The notes beneath the pieces were generated by a model. The model did not search any database. It was given only the letters and a program-made list of their open reading frames with translations, and was not told the origin of the DNA. Of a stretch of DNA of 26,776 nucleotides, positions 15,262 to 20,937 are shown piece after piece. The position numbers and the translations under genes were made by a program. Source of the DNA: a virus; IMG/VR virus record IMGVR_UViG_3300034060_001783, positions 1 to 26,776 of that record. One strand, given 5' to 3'. Every line of letters begins with the position of its first letter. Position 1 is the stretch's first letter.

Positions 15262-16246
15262 GCCGCGCCTCGTACAAATCGCGCACCACGCGGCGCGGGG
15301 TGACGCCCAAGGCGGCGGCAATGGCCCCCGTGTCGTGGCCCCGCGCGGCCAAATCGGCCACTTTGGCGCGGCGCTGCTGGGATGCCTGCACACGCCGCGC
15401 GTTGGCCCCAAGGGGCACGTCAGGCACAACACCGCGCAGCTTTTGAAGGTCGCGAAAAACGCAGGTTTCGCCCACGCCAAGCGCGGCGGCAATCTGCGCC
15501 ACGCTTTGGCCTTGGTTGACCAGCTCTAAAAGGCGCGCGTGCCGTGCGCTGCGCGCGCTTGACCCGGCGCGCGCCCCGCCGATCTGCGCCAAGCGTAAAT
15601 CGCGCCTGATGCGGTGCGCAGGCTGGCCCAAAGCCGCGCAAATCTGCGCCACGTCTTGGCCCTGTGCGGCCAACTGGGCCACTTGGGCGCGGCGTGCCAC
15701 GATGGCGGCGCAGTGATAACCCGGCTTTTGCACCGGCGCATCCAAGGCCAAAAGCTTGGCCACAACACCTTTGCGCCAGCCTAACTTGGTTTCAATCGAC
15801 GCCGGGCTAAAGCCGCGCGCCAACATGTCTTTGACCGCGCCAAGCTGGGCCACCAGCGCGGGGCCAAAGCCGCGGGTGATATTGGCAGGCAATTCACGCG
15901 CGATGCGGTACACCACGACCCGCGCGTGGGGCAGATCAAGGCGCGCCGCGACTTGCCCGTCGGTCAGGCCTTGGGTGACCAGATCGGCGACCTGATCGCG
16001 CACCGCGTCAACCTGTGGATGCGCGCCGCGTGACGGCGAACCACCGCGCCGAGGCCGGTGCGGGTTAAACTTTGCCCGCACGGCGCGCTTGTCCAACGGC
16101 TGGCCCAAGGCGTCAACATGGGCCAGACGCTTGCCGTCCCACAAAAGCCGCTCGGCACTGGCCCCGCGCGGCAGAACGTGCACGCGCGCATCGGGGGCGA
16201 CGGTGGCCCCGTAGCGCGCGGCGACATCGGCCAAAAGGGCGTTCAT
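15251..16246 (-). CDS. Protein with five tandem helix-turn-helix units
   Basis: A 331-residue protein. After an N-terminal domain (1-58) and a basic linker (59-76, NPHRPRRGGSPSRG), five related resolvase/Hin-like HTH units follow at about residues 83-118, 138-168, 185-220, 236-271 and 293-328. Each reads roughly V..L...G.....IAA.LG.....V.RDL. The last three are most alike (QGQDVAQICAALG, QGQSVAQIAAALG, RGHDTGAIAAALG), spaced 51-57 residues, a sign of recent internal duplication. Such a chain could bind several repeated sites in series. It overlaps DUF1937 as ATGA. Role unknown; regulation or origin binding are likely. No catalytic domain is visible. Confidence 0.82.
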   Translation of the reverse strand: MNALLADVAARYGATVAPDARVHVLPRGASAERLLWDGKRLAHVDALGQPLDKRAVRAKFNPHRPRRGGSPSRGAHPQVDAVRDQVADLVTQGLTDGQVAARLDLPHARVVVYRIARELPANITRGFGPALVAQLGAVKDMLARGFSPASIETKLGWRKGVVAKLLALDAPVQKPGYHCAAIVARRAQVAQLAAQGQDVAQICAALGQPAHRIRRDLRLAQIGGARAGSSARSARHARLLELVNQGQSVAQIAAALGVGETCVFRDLQKLRGVVPDVPLGANARRVQASQQRRAKVADLAARGHDTGAIAAALGVTPRRVVRDLYEARHED

Positions 16247-16743
16247 GGGGCTGATCCGTAAACGTAAACGGGCAACGATAGGTCAAGGGCGGTGCGCACT
16301 TCGGCGGCGATACCGACCGAGCCGTCCCAGCCCTTGATGTCGGGCACCACGACGGCCCCGCAAACGTGCAAAAACGGCAGGCACCAGCGCATCCACAGAT
16401 CGGCGTCAAGCGGGTCGACGGTGGGTTCGAAACGATAGCTGCTCCCATTCCCATTGAGCACAAAATTGCCCAAGGCATTCACCTGCATCACCGCCTGCGC
16501 GATGGGTGAAAAAGCGGAAACGCCGCGCGCGCGCAACTGATCTGCGGCAATCGCCGCCAAGCGCGCCGCCCAAAGCGATGCGTCGTGCGACCACCCGCCG
16601 AGAAAATCGACCGCGATCTTAGAATAGGGCGTGGCCAGATAGACGGGCAGGCCCCCGGCAAAATCACGCTCAACGTCCAACAGCGTGGCCCCAAAATGCA
16701 CACCGGGGGCTGCGGCAAAATCTTTCCAAATTGGCAAAGTCAT
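16243..16743 (-). CDS. DUF1937 family protein (nucleoside deoxyribosyltransferase-like)
   Basis: A 166-residue protein matching DUF1937: YLATPYSKIAVDF near residue 35, helical WAARLAAIAADQLRARGVSAFSPIAQA, then LWMRWCLPFLHVCGAVVVPDIKGWDGSVGIAAEVRTALD and a final PVYVYG strand. The fold is that of nucleoside 2-deoxyribosyltransferases, in which the GWD..GV..E motif forms the active site (Glu near residue 147). Phage copies may act in nucleotide salvage or modification or in signal clearing; the substrate is unknown. A strong terminator-like hairpin lies 12 bp before the start, with AAAGG as ribosome site between them. Confidence 0.85.
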   Translation of the reverse strand: MTLPIWKDFAAAPGVHFGATLLDVERDFAGGLPVYLATPYSKIAVDFLGGWSHDASLWAARLAAIAADQLRARGVSAFSPIAQAVMQVNALGNFVLNGNGSSYRFEPTVDPLDADLWMRWCLPFLHVCGAVVVPDIKGWDGSVGIAAEVRTALDLSLPVYVYGSAP

Positions 16744-16920
16744 GTCACACCTTTAAAAAAAGCGGGGCGCGCGCGCCCAAAAGCACCGCGCCCCGAAGGC
16801 CAAGCAGGGAGGTTGGGGGGGCCACAAACAGGGCACAGACCGCCCCCCCGATGTGATCTGTCCAACGCAGGAACGGCGCTGCCCCAGTGTTTGAAAAGGC
16901 CGTGTTTGCCAAGGCTTGCG
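16744..16920. other. Noncoding gap between the CII-like and DUF1937 genes
   Basis: Apart from the terminator at 16755-16795 I see no gene with support. A 66-residue minus-strand frame crosses the whole gap and the hairpin and is judged spurious. The gap has a run of six to seven G/C (16814-16820 and 16844-16850) and could include a leader or an antitermination signal. Confidence 0.5.
16755..16795 (-). terminator. Strong Rho-independent terminator upstream of the DUF1937 gene
   Basis: On the minus strand CGGGGCGCG (16795-16787) and CGCGCCCCG (16771-16763) form a perfect 9-bp GC stem with a 15-base loop, followed by C and seven T. It ends 12 bp before the DUF1937 ATG. It would stop leftward transcripts coming from the CII-like gene, so the replication genes need read-through, antitermination or a promoter hidden downstream. 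Confidence 0.82.
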
Positions 16921-17364
16921 TCATTTTGCGCCCCGATCAAGTGCCGCCAAAATCTGGCCCGCCAGCAAAATCGCGCGCTGCAATTGGGCGGCGATCACCC
17001 CCGCCTCGCGCGGTGTGATCGTGGCCCCGCCGTCTGACGACGCAGCCAAAGCGCGCACGATTTGGGCGTGGGCGTGCGACACGGTTTCAACCGAGCGCGC
17101 GGTAAGCTCGCCCAACTCCACGCCGCTGGGCACAACCGCGCTTAAGCGATCAGCCATGAATTTGGTAATAGGATATTCGCCCGCCGCATCTTCCAAAGCC
17201 AAGACGCCGACCAACGGCATGCGCAGCTGGCCCGACACGATCTTTGACACCGTGCCCTTTTGGTCGACGCCGAAATGCGCCCCGAAAATCGCCGCCGCCG
17301 CATCGACGCCGCCAACCTTGCGCACCAAAACCGCGACCAAGGCTTTGATCACGGCCTCATTCAT
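16921..17364 (-). CDS. CII-like phage regulator (Phage_CP76 type)
   Basis: A 147-residue protein. ATG 17364 is chosen; it overlaps the preceding small gene by 8 bp. The start NEAVIKALVAVLVRKVGGVDAAAAIFG and the following KGTVSKIVSGQLRMPLVGVLALEDAAGEYPITKFMADRL match the CII (CP76) regulator layout: an N-terminal HTH that recognises DNA, then a conserved 'L..V.ALE.A.G...' helix. The C-terminal part is helical and probably forms oligomers. It lies third in the leftward operon after Cro, as cII does in lambdoid phages. About 177 bp after its stop lies the start of the DUF1937 gene, with a terminator in between. Confidence 0.7.
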   Translation of the reverse strand: MNEAVIKALVAVLVRKVGGVDAAAAIFGAHFGVDQKGTVSKIVSGQLRMPLVGVLALEDAAGEYPITKFMADRLSAVVPSGVELGELTARSVETVSHAHAQIVRALAASSDGGATITPREAGVIAAQLQRAILLAGQILAALDRGAK

Positions 17365-17509
17365 CGTCGTCACCGCCACGCGCAACGCTGTTGCCTTGGG
17401 CGCGGGCCAAAAGCGCGCTACAAAACAGATAGGCCAGATAGGCTGCGCCGATCCAAACCAACGCCGCCGCCAAAAGTGTTGTGATCAAAATGAAGCCACT
17501 TAGTGTCAT
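17357..17509 (-). CDS. Very small membrane protein
   Basis: A 50-residue protein with one long hydrophobic segment (about residues 4-32, SGFILITTLLAAALVWIGAAYLAYLF) and a soluble acidic tail (ARGGDDDE). Start ATG 17509 has AAGG five bases upstream and an ATGA overlap with the Cro-like gene's stop; its end overlaps the CII-like start by 8 bp. Conserved coupling makes it a real gene. Role unknown; it may affect the membrane early in lytic growth. Confidence 0.65.
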   Translation of the reverse strand: MTLSGFILITTLLAAALVWIGAAYLAYLFCSALLARAQGNSVARGGDDDE

Positions 17510-17715
17510 GCTACCTTGCTTTCTTGTGCTGGCACCCATGCCTCCATCGGCACCACCTCGCCCGTCACTTGGGCGATCTTGGCGGCCAAGGTCAGGCTGG
17601 GCAGGGCATCGCCACTGACCAAGCGCGAGATTGACGCTTGCTTGACCCCGACCAGCACACCGAAGTCGTGCTGCGTCAGGTTACAGGCCGAAAGATAGGC
17701 GCGAAGTTTTTCCAT
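17506..17715 (-). CDS. Cro-like HTH regulator
   Basis: A 69-residue XRE-family protein that is little more than one helix-turn-helix: MEKLRAYLSACNLTQHDFGVLVGV, KQASISRLVSG (recognition helix) and ALPSLTLAAKIAQVTG. It is divergent from the repressor gene and shares its operators. ATG 17715 is chosen over an upstream alternative because the promoter -10 element ends just 6 bp before it, so the transcript would start at or beside the ATG. Expected role: shut the repressor promoter and allow lytic growth. Confidence 0.85.
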   Translation of the reverse strand: MEKLRAYLSACNLTQHDFGVLVGVKQASISRLVSGDALPSLTLAAKIAQVTGEVVPMEAWVPAQESKVA

Positions 17716-17721
17716 GCCCCC

Positions 17722-17749
17722 AAAATACACATTGTGAATACCTCGTCAA
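17722..17749 (-). promoter_or_regulatory. Leftward lytic promoter (Cro operon)
   Basis: On the minus strand TTGACG (17749-17744) and TATTTT (17727-17722) are 16 bp apart. Operator O1 covers the spacer and most of the -10. The next ATG is only 6 bp after the -10, so the cro-like message would be leaderless or nearly so. Same design as the rightward promoter at 18850-18878. Confidence 0.7.
17725..17739. promoter_or_regulatory. Operator O1 (ATACAC-ATT-GTGAAT)
   Basis: A 15-bp palindrome with half-sites ATACAC and ATTCAC (reverse strand) around a three-base centre. It overlaps the leftward -10 element. It is one of four such sites, all between regulated promoters, and is the likely binding site of the CI-like or Cro-like protein. 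Confidence 0.72.
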
Positions 17750-17757
17750 CCGAAAAA

Positions 17758-17772
17758 ATACACTAGGCGTAT
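17758..17772. promoter_or_regulatory. Operator O2 (ATACAC-TAG-GCGTAT)
   Basis: Second 15-bp palindrome, half-sites ATACAC and ATACGC, centred 33 bp from O1 and 8 bp upstream of the leftward -35. It lies 36 bp before the repressor ATG, so it may also control repressor transcription. Confidence 0.72.
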
Positions 17773-17807
17773 TTGAAAGATTGGCCCTGAAAGGCGACAC
17801 TGCGCCC

Positions 17808-18119
17808 ATGAACCTGGCAAAACTCAGAAACCTGCGCGGCCTTAAGCAAGACCAGCTCGCCGAGCTGATCGGGGTGACGCAGCCCACCATCCACCGCGCC
17901 GAGGCGATGGATAAGTCTGCCAAACTGTCAACCTACATCGCCTGCGCGGATGCCTTGGGCGTTACCCTTGCCGAGATTTTTGCCGACGACCGTGACCCGG
18001 TCGAGCAACAAGTGCTTCAGGCGGTCCGCCGTCTTGGCCCTGTGGGGCAACGCCGCGCTTTGGCTTTGTTGGAACTGGCAGAAGCCCATCTGCACGAAGA
18101 TGATCCAGAAAAAACATAA
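17808..18119 (+). CDS. CI-like repressor (XRE family, no protease domain)
   Basis: A 103-residue protein. ATG 17808 is chosen over a TTG nine codons upstream since the family starts MNLAKLRNLRGLKQDQLAEL. Residues 4-60 are a typical XRE HTH with the recognition helix QPTIHRAEAM. The rest (65-103, REDPVEQQVLQAVRRLG and RRALALLELAEAHLHED) is a helical segment that probably dimerises. There is no S24/LexA peptidase domain, so RecA-induced self-cleavage is not expected and induction must work otherwise, for example by an antirepressor or by Cro. It sits opposite the Cro-like gene and next to two operators. Confidence 0.85.
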   Translation: MNLAKLRNLRGLKQDQLAELIGVTQPTIHRAEAMDKSAKLSTYIACADALGVTLAEIFADDRDPVEQQVLQAVRRLGPVGQRRALALLELAEAHLHEDDPEKT

Positions 18120-18215
18120 ATTGGTCGTCGCTTAGCGCTGAAATACGCTTTGAAAACTCTGTAAAATCCATAGTTTAATACCTTTTGCAGCGACCTCCCC
18201 CTTGCTCAGTCTGCT

Positions 18216-18245
18216 GCGCTTGGCTTAGCCGAGGCGCGTTTTTGC
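18216..18245 (+). terminator. Terminator after the repressor gene
   Basis: GCGCTTGGC pairs with GCCGAGGCGC around a TTA loop, with one wobble and one bulged base, followed by GTTTTTGC. It lies about 97 bp after the repressor stop and 60 bp before the next gene, separating the repressor unit from the moron-like gene. Confidence 0.65.
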
Positions 18246-18305
18246 TTGCCAGTGCGCCACCGCAGTTGGATAATTCTTACACGCATTTACAATGGAGAAT
18301 TTCCA

Positions 18306-18782
18306 ATGATCGCCCTGATACCCCTTTTGTGTCTGCTTGCGGCTTGCTTTGGTTTGTTTTTGCTGATCTTTCGCAAAGGTTACCGCCTGAAAGGGTTCGT
18401 GCTTTTCGCCTTTGCGCTGCCCGCGACAGTGGGGGCAATCGCGCTCACCGCCCCCAAAACCCCCGCCGAACTGGAAAAGGCCGCGCACCAAGCCGCCCTT
18501 GACGCCGAAGCTGCAGCCTACGCCAAAGACCACGGCACAGATTGCCTGTCACCCTGGAACGGCAGCCACAAAGGCTTGAACATTCTGATCACCGACCAGC
18601 TGCGCGACCCCGCCAGCTTTGAAATGCTAGAAACGCGCACGGCCCCGGTGAACGACAAAGGCGTCAACATGGTCTTTGTCGAATACACCGCCAAGAACGG
18701 CTTTGGCGGCACCGACCGCGCCACGGCTGTTGGTTTTTTTGACAACGCAACCTGCGCGCCAACCCTTGTCAGTCTAGAATAG
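18306..18782 (+). CDS. Moron-like membrane-anchored protein of unknown function
   Basis: A 158-residue protein. ATG 18306 with GGAG 9 bases upstream is chosen; an in-frame ATG at 18246 would place a soluble stretch before the membrane segment. Two hydrophobic helices (about 1-20 and 28-50) are followed by a charged coil (PAELEKAAHQAALDAEAAAYAKDH) and a soluble domain with two cysteines (DCLSPW and DNATCAPTL) and the motif DPASFEMLET...VFVEYTAKNGFGG. The domain pattern is like small phage or lipoprotein C-terminal domains that I cannot name. The gene is single, bracketed by terminator-like hairpins, and lies between the repressor and the regulated operon, the usual setting of a lysogenic-conversion gene, for example superinfection exclusion. 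Confidence 0.8.
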   Translation: MIALIPLLCLLAACFGLFLLIFRKGYRLKGFVLFAFALPATVGAIALTAPKTPAELEKAAHQAALDAEAAAYAKDHGTDCLSPWNGSHKGLNILITDQLRDPASFEMLETRTAPVNDKGVNMVFVEYTAKNGFGGTDRATAVGFFDNATCAPTLVSLE

Positions 18783-18789
18783 CCAAAGG

Positions 18790-18826
18790 GTGCGGCGGGG
18801 CCGATTCGCACGCGCCCCACATTTTT
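18790..18826 (+). terminator. Terminator-like hairpin after the moron-like gene
   Basis: GGGGC (18797-18801) can pair with GCCCC (18814-18818), or alternatively GTGCG (18790-18794) with CGCAC (18807-18811); ATTTTTATT follows. Moderate support. It would insulate the moron-like gene from the operon downstream. Confidence 0.45.
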
Positions 18827-18841
18827 ATTCACAAAGTGTAT
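18827..18841. promoter_or_regulatory. Operator O3 (ATTCAC-AAA-GTGTAT)
   Basis: 15-bp palindrome with half-sites ATTCAC and ATACAC, 8 bp upstream of the rightward -35 element. Same place, relative to its promoter, as O2 has to the leftward promoter. Confidence 0.72.
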
Positions 18842-18849
18842 TTTTTGGA

Positions 18850-18878
18850 TTGACGGCTTTATACACAATGCGTATTTC
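18850..18878 (+). promoter_or_regulatory. Rightward operon promoter
   Basis: TTGACG (18850-18855) and TATTTC (18873-18878) are 17 bp apart. Operator O4 covers the spacer and the first bases of the -10, and O3 lies upstream. The expected start is near 18885, giving a short leader before ATG 18909. Design matches the leftward promoter nearly base for base around the -35. Confidence 0.7.
18861..18875. promoter_or_regulatory. Operator O4 (ATACAC-AAT-GCGTAT)
   Basis: 15-bp palindrome with half-sites ATACAC and ATACGC, overlapping the rightward -10. Its centre is 34 bp from that of O3, the same spacing, within one base, as between O1 and O2. Confidence 0.75.
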
Positions 18879-18908
18879 TTGACCCATCGCAACCGATGGA
18901 GCCGCCCG

Positions 18909-19199
18909 ATGCACCCCGCAACCCTCACCCACCACCGCCTGATCTTTGCCCGCCAGATCGTCACCAGCCCCGCCCGCTACGCCGCCCAACCCGCCCTGCG
19001 CACTTTTGCCTGGGAAGAACTGTTGGGCCAGCGCGGCAAAACCGTGCACGAACCCCGCCTGCGCCAACTGGCCCAAACCCCCCAAGCCCGCCCCACCAAC
19101 CCTGCCCCGCCGCGCTTGGTGACCACCACCGCCATCCCCCACCGCGCCGTCGCCGCCATTCTGGCAGGCCGGATGCAAACCGCACCGGGGGCCGCATGA
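18909..19199 (+). CDS. Unassigned early protein
   Basis: A 96-residue protein, first gene of the rightward operon. ATG 18909 has GGAG 8 bases upstream. Sequence starts MHPATLTHHRLIFARQIVTS and has a helical N-terminal half with FAWEELLGQRG and a proline-rich basic second half (APPRLVTTTAIPHRAVAAI). No known motif. A 6-bp hairpin in the leader (18884-18899) covers part of the ribosome site. Being the first product after derepression, it may be a takeover or anti-defence protein; this is inference only. Confidence 0.6.
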   Translation: MHPATLTHHRLIFARQIVTSPARYAAQPALRTFAWEELLGQRGKTVHEPRLRQLAQTPQARPTNPAPPRLVTTTAIPHRAVAAILAGRMQTAPGAA

Positions 19200-19582
19200 T
19201 GCAGACCCTAGCCCTGCGCCCCGCCCTAACCTACCTCGCCCCAACCTGTGCGGGCGGCATCGACCCCGACGAAATCATCCAAACCCGCCCCGCGCGCGTG
19301 CACGACATCACAGCCATGGCAACGCGGGCCGAACAGCGGCTTAACCCGCCACGCTTGGGCTGCGGCTCGCCGCGCCATTACGGCCTGATGCTGCTGTTTC
19401 GGCTGCAGCGCGACAACCTGGCCGTCTTTACCCGCAGCGGTGGGAAAAACTCGGTCGAGATTTACGGCATCACCGCCACTGCGCCAATCGCCGATGGCCC
19501 CGACGGCCTGCTGCGGGCTTGGATCACCGCGGCCAATGAATGGTGCGTTTTGGCCGCACAATCAAAAGGGGGGCGTGCGTGA
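19196..19582 (+). CDS. Unassigned early protein, paralogue 1 of 3
   Basis: A 128-residue protein, start ATG 19196 overlapping the previous stop as ATGA. It carries the shared pattern of the next two genes: a helical segment followed by VEIYGITATAPIADGPDGLLRAWITAA. In this copy the central part (ATRAEQRLNPPRLGCGSPRHYGLMLLFRLQRDNLAVF) is longer, and an N-terminal extension with a cysteine (LAPTCAGGIDPDEI) is present. Function unknown. All three copies lie side by side, so tandem duplication and divergence is the simplest explanation. Confidence 0.65.
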   Translation: MMQTLALRPALTYLAPTCAGGIDPDEIIQTRPARVHDITAMATRAEQRLNPPRLGCGSPRHYGLMLLFRLQRDNLAVFTRSGGKNSVEIYGITATAPIADGPDGLLRAWITAANEWCVLAAQSKGGRA

Positions 19583-19944
19583 TGCAATCCGCCCCCCAAA
19601 CCCGTGACCCGCTGACCCTACTGCAAGTCGAAGCGATGGCCGCGCTGATCGACCGCAAGTTGTACCGTCACAGCCGCACCCGCCCTCAGCAAGGCCACTG
19701 GCTTCTGGACGACGCGCGCCGTCTGCAACAAAGACTGATCGACGCGGGCTTGGCCACTTTGCAACCGCGCGACGGCGCGCACCCGGCAACCTTAACGATG
19801 TACGGCATCCAAGCCTCTGGCCTGCCGCTCAGCGACGAACCCTTTGACCTGCTTGGCGGGTGGTTTTTGGCCGCCACAAGTATCGTGCTAAATGCAGCGC
19901 ATGACGCCCGCGCCACGCGCCACCCCACCCAGGGGGCCGCATGA
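19582..19944 (+). CDS. Unassigned early protein, paralogue 2 of 3
   Basis: A 120-residue protein, start ATG 19582 overlapping the previous stop as TGATG. Shared pattern: AALIDRKLYRHSRTRPQQG, RRLQQRLIDAGLATL and then LTMYGIQASGLPLSDEPFDLLGGWFLAA. The mid-part is close to a winged-helix-like order (helix, basic turn, helix, strand). No cysteine or catalytic motif. May bind nucleic acid or a host protein; not determined. Confidence 0.65.
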   Translation: MQSAPQTRDPLTLLQVEAMAALIDRKLYRHSRTRPQQGHWLLDDARRLQQRLIDAGLATLQPRDGAHPATLTMYGIQASGLPLSDEPFDLLGGWFLAATSIVLNAAHDARATRHPTQGAA

Positions 19945-20261
19945 TGCAAGCCGCCCCCCAAACCTTTGGCGCGGCATCGGTGCCCACCCTTGCCCCCACC
20001 CGCGTGATCCAGATCAAATCCATGATCGCTTGGATCACCGCCCGCACCGGCGTGTCGTCTTTTTTTCGCAACGCCACCGCCCGTCAAATGGTGACCGACC
20101 TGCGCGACGCGGGCATGGCCGACCTGTTTGACCACGACACCGACCCGACCTTGGTTTTGTACGGCATCAAGGCCAGCACCACGGGCGGCTATGACGATCT
20201 GCTGACCGCTTGGGTGCAAGCCGCCCACACCCGCTTGGCCGGAAAGGCGGTGGCGCCGTGA
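19941..20261 (+). CDS. Unassigned early protein, paralogue 3 of 3
   Basis: A 106-residue protein, start ATG 19941 overlapping the previous stop as ATGA. Shared pattern: KSMIAWITARTGVSSFFRNA, MVTDLRDAGMADLF and LVLYGIKASTTGGYDDLLTAWVQAA. It is the shortest and cleanest copy, which suggests the core domain is about residues 22-100. Function unknown. Confidence 0.65.
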   Translation: MMQAAPQTFGAASVPTLAPTRVIQIKSMIAWITARTGVSSFFRNATARQMVTDLRDAGMADLFDHDTDPTLVLYGIKASTTGGYDDLLTAWVQAAHTRLAGKAVAP

Positions 20262-20533
20262 AAAACCCCCACCCCAAGTTTTTAGACCGCTGCCCGCCCA
20301 CGGTTCAGGCGGGCATCTTGTGCGCCGACCCGCAGTTTCAAAGCTTTGCCGCCCAAAACTGCGGGCTGGCAGGCCAGCACTTTAACCGATCAGCCGCCGC
20401 CGAATATCTGCGCCGCGTCTGCCAAATCAACACCCGCGCGGCGCTGAACACCAGTGCCGCCGCCCAAAGCCACCTTGCCGCCCTGCGCACCAGCTTTGAT
20501 GCGTGGCGCGGCCACGCCCCCCAACCGCGCTGA
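20258..20533 (+). CDS. Unassigned small protein
   Basis: A 91-residue protein. The start is GTG 20258, overlapping the previous stop as GTGA, the only coupling-compatible start. It has three cysteines (DRCPP, LCADPQ, NCGLAG) and a RRVCQIN motif, then a helical C terminus (AAAQSHLAALRTSFDAW). The cysteines are not in a clear zinc pattern. Role unknown. Confidence 0.55.
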   Translation: MKNPHPKFLDRCPPTVQAGILCADPQFQSFAAQNCGLAGQHFNRSAAAEYLRRVCQINTRAALNTSAAAQSHLAALRTSFDAWRGHAPQPR

Positions 20534-20545
20534 AAGGCCCGCCCC

Positions 20546-20914
20546 ATGTCAGATCTTGCCCCCCCGCCCGACGACCCGACCCCGCGCCTGATCATCGCCG
20601 TGGGCGTGGAAAAGGCCCTGCGCAAAAATCGCCCGCCGATGAAAGACGACCGCGACTTTGCGCAGCACAATTCCAAAGCCTACGACGTCACCGCCGCAGA
20701 ACTGCTGCAATTTGTTGAGCGGTTCGAACAGCTTGGCGTTGAAAAACAAGAAGTCGCCGACAAGCAAAAAGAAACCATGGCCGAAGCCAAAGGCCGCGGC
20801 TACGACACCAAGGTTTTGCGCAAGCTTATCGCCCTGCGCAAACGCAAGCCCGACGACGTGGCCGAGGAAGAGGCGATTATGGAAGTTTACAAAGCCGCCC
20901 TTGGCATGGCCTAA
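20546..20914 (+). CDS. Prophage GapR-like nucleoid protein (DUF2312)
   Basis: A 122-residue protein. Residues about 45-122 align without gaps to the host GapR encoded at 25896-26150, with 59 of 78 positions identical, including the invariant AEAKGRGYDTKVLRK and RKRKPD segments. GapR clamps overtwisted, AT-rich DNA ahead of replication forks and RNA polymerase in Caulobacter and relatives. This copy adds about 44 N-terminal residues (PPPDDPTPRLIIAVGVEKALRKNRPP) not in the host protein. AAAGG before ATG 20546 supports this start; ATG 20639 would remove most of the extension. It probably remodels phage or host DNA or replaces host GapR during lytic growth. Confidence 0.88.
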   Translation: MSDLAPPPDDPTPRLIIAVGVEKALRKNRPPMKDDRDFAQHNSKAYDVTAAELLQFVERFEQLGVEKQEVADKQKETMAEAKGRGYDTKVLRKLIALRKRKPDDVAEEEAIMEVYKAALGMA

Positions 20915-20937
20915 CCCCCAAAGTGATTGGACAAACC

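Noticed and set aside
14917-15492. 191-codon form of the small protein at 14917-15261
   Set aside because: The extra N-terminal part is a shadow of the five-HTH gene; the internal ATG has a good ribosome site and a normal overlap.
16740-16940. 66-codon minus-strand frame with a CPVCG motif and an ATGA overlap with DUF1937
   Set aside because: It runs straight through the strong terminator hairpin at 16755-16795, has no ribosome site, and its composition follows the GC runs of a noncoding gap.
17962-18171. Minus-strand frame starting MDFTEFSKRISALSDDQ
   Set aside because: Most of it is antisense to the repressor gene and the second half is low-complexity; the start looks protein-like but there is no ribosome site.
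18266-18293. TTGGAT-N16-TACAAT as promoter of the moron-like gene
   Set aside because: Transcription would start about 6 bases before the ATG, leaving the GGAG ribosome site outside the message; an upstream promoter is more likely.
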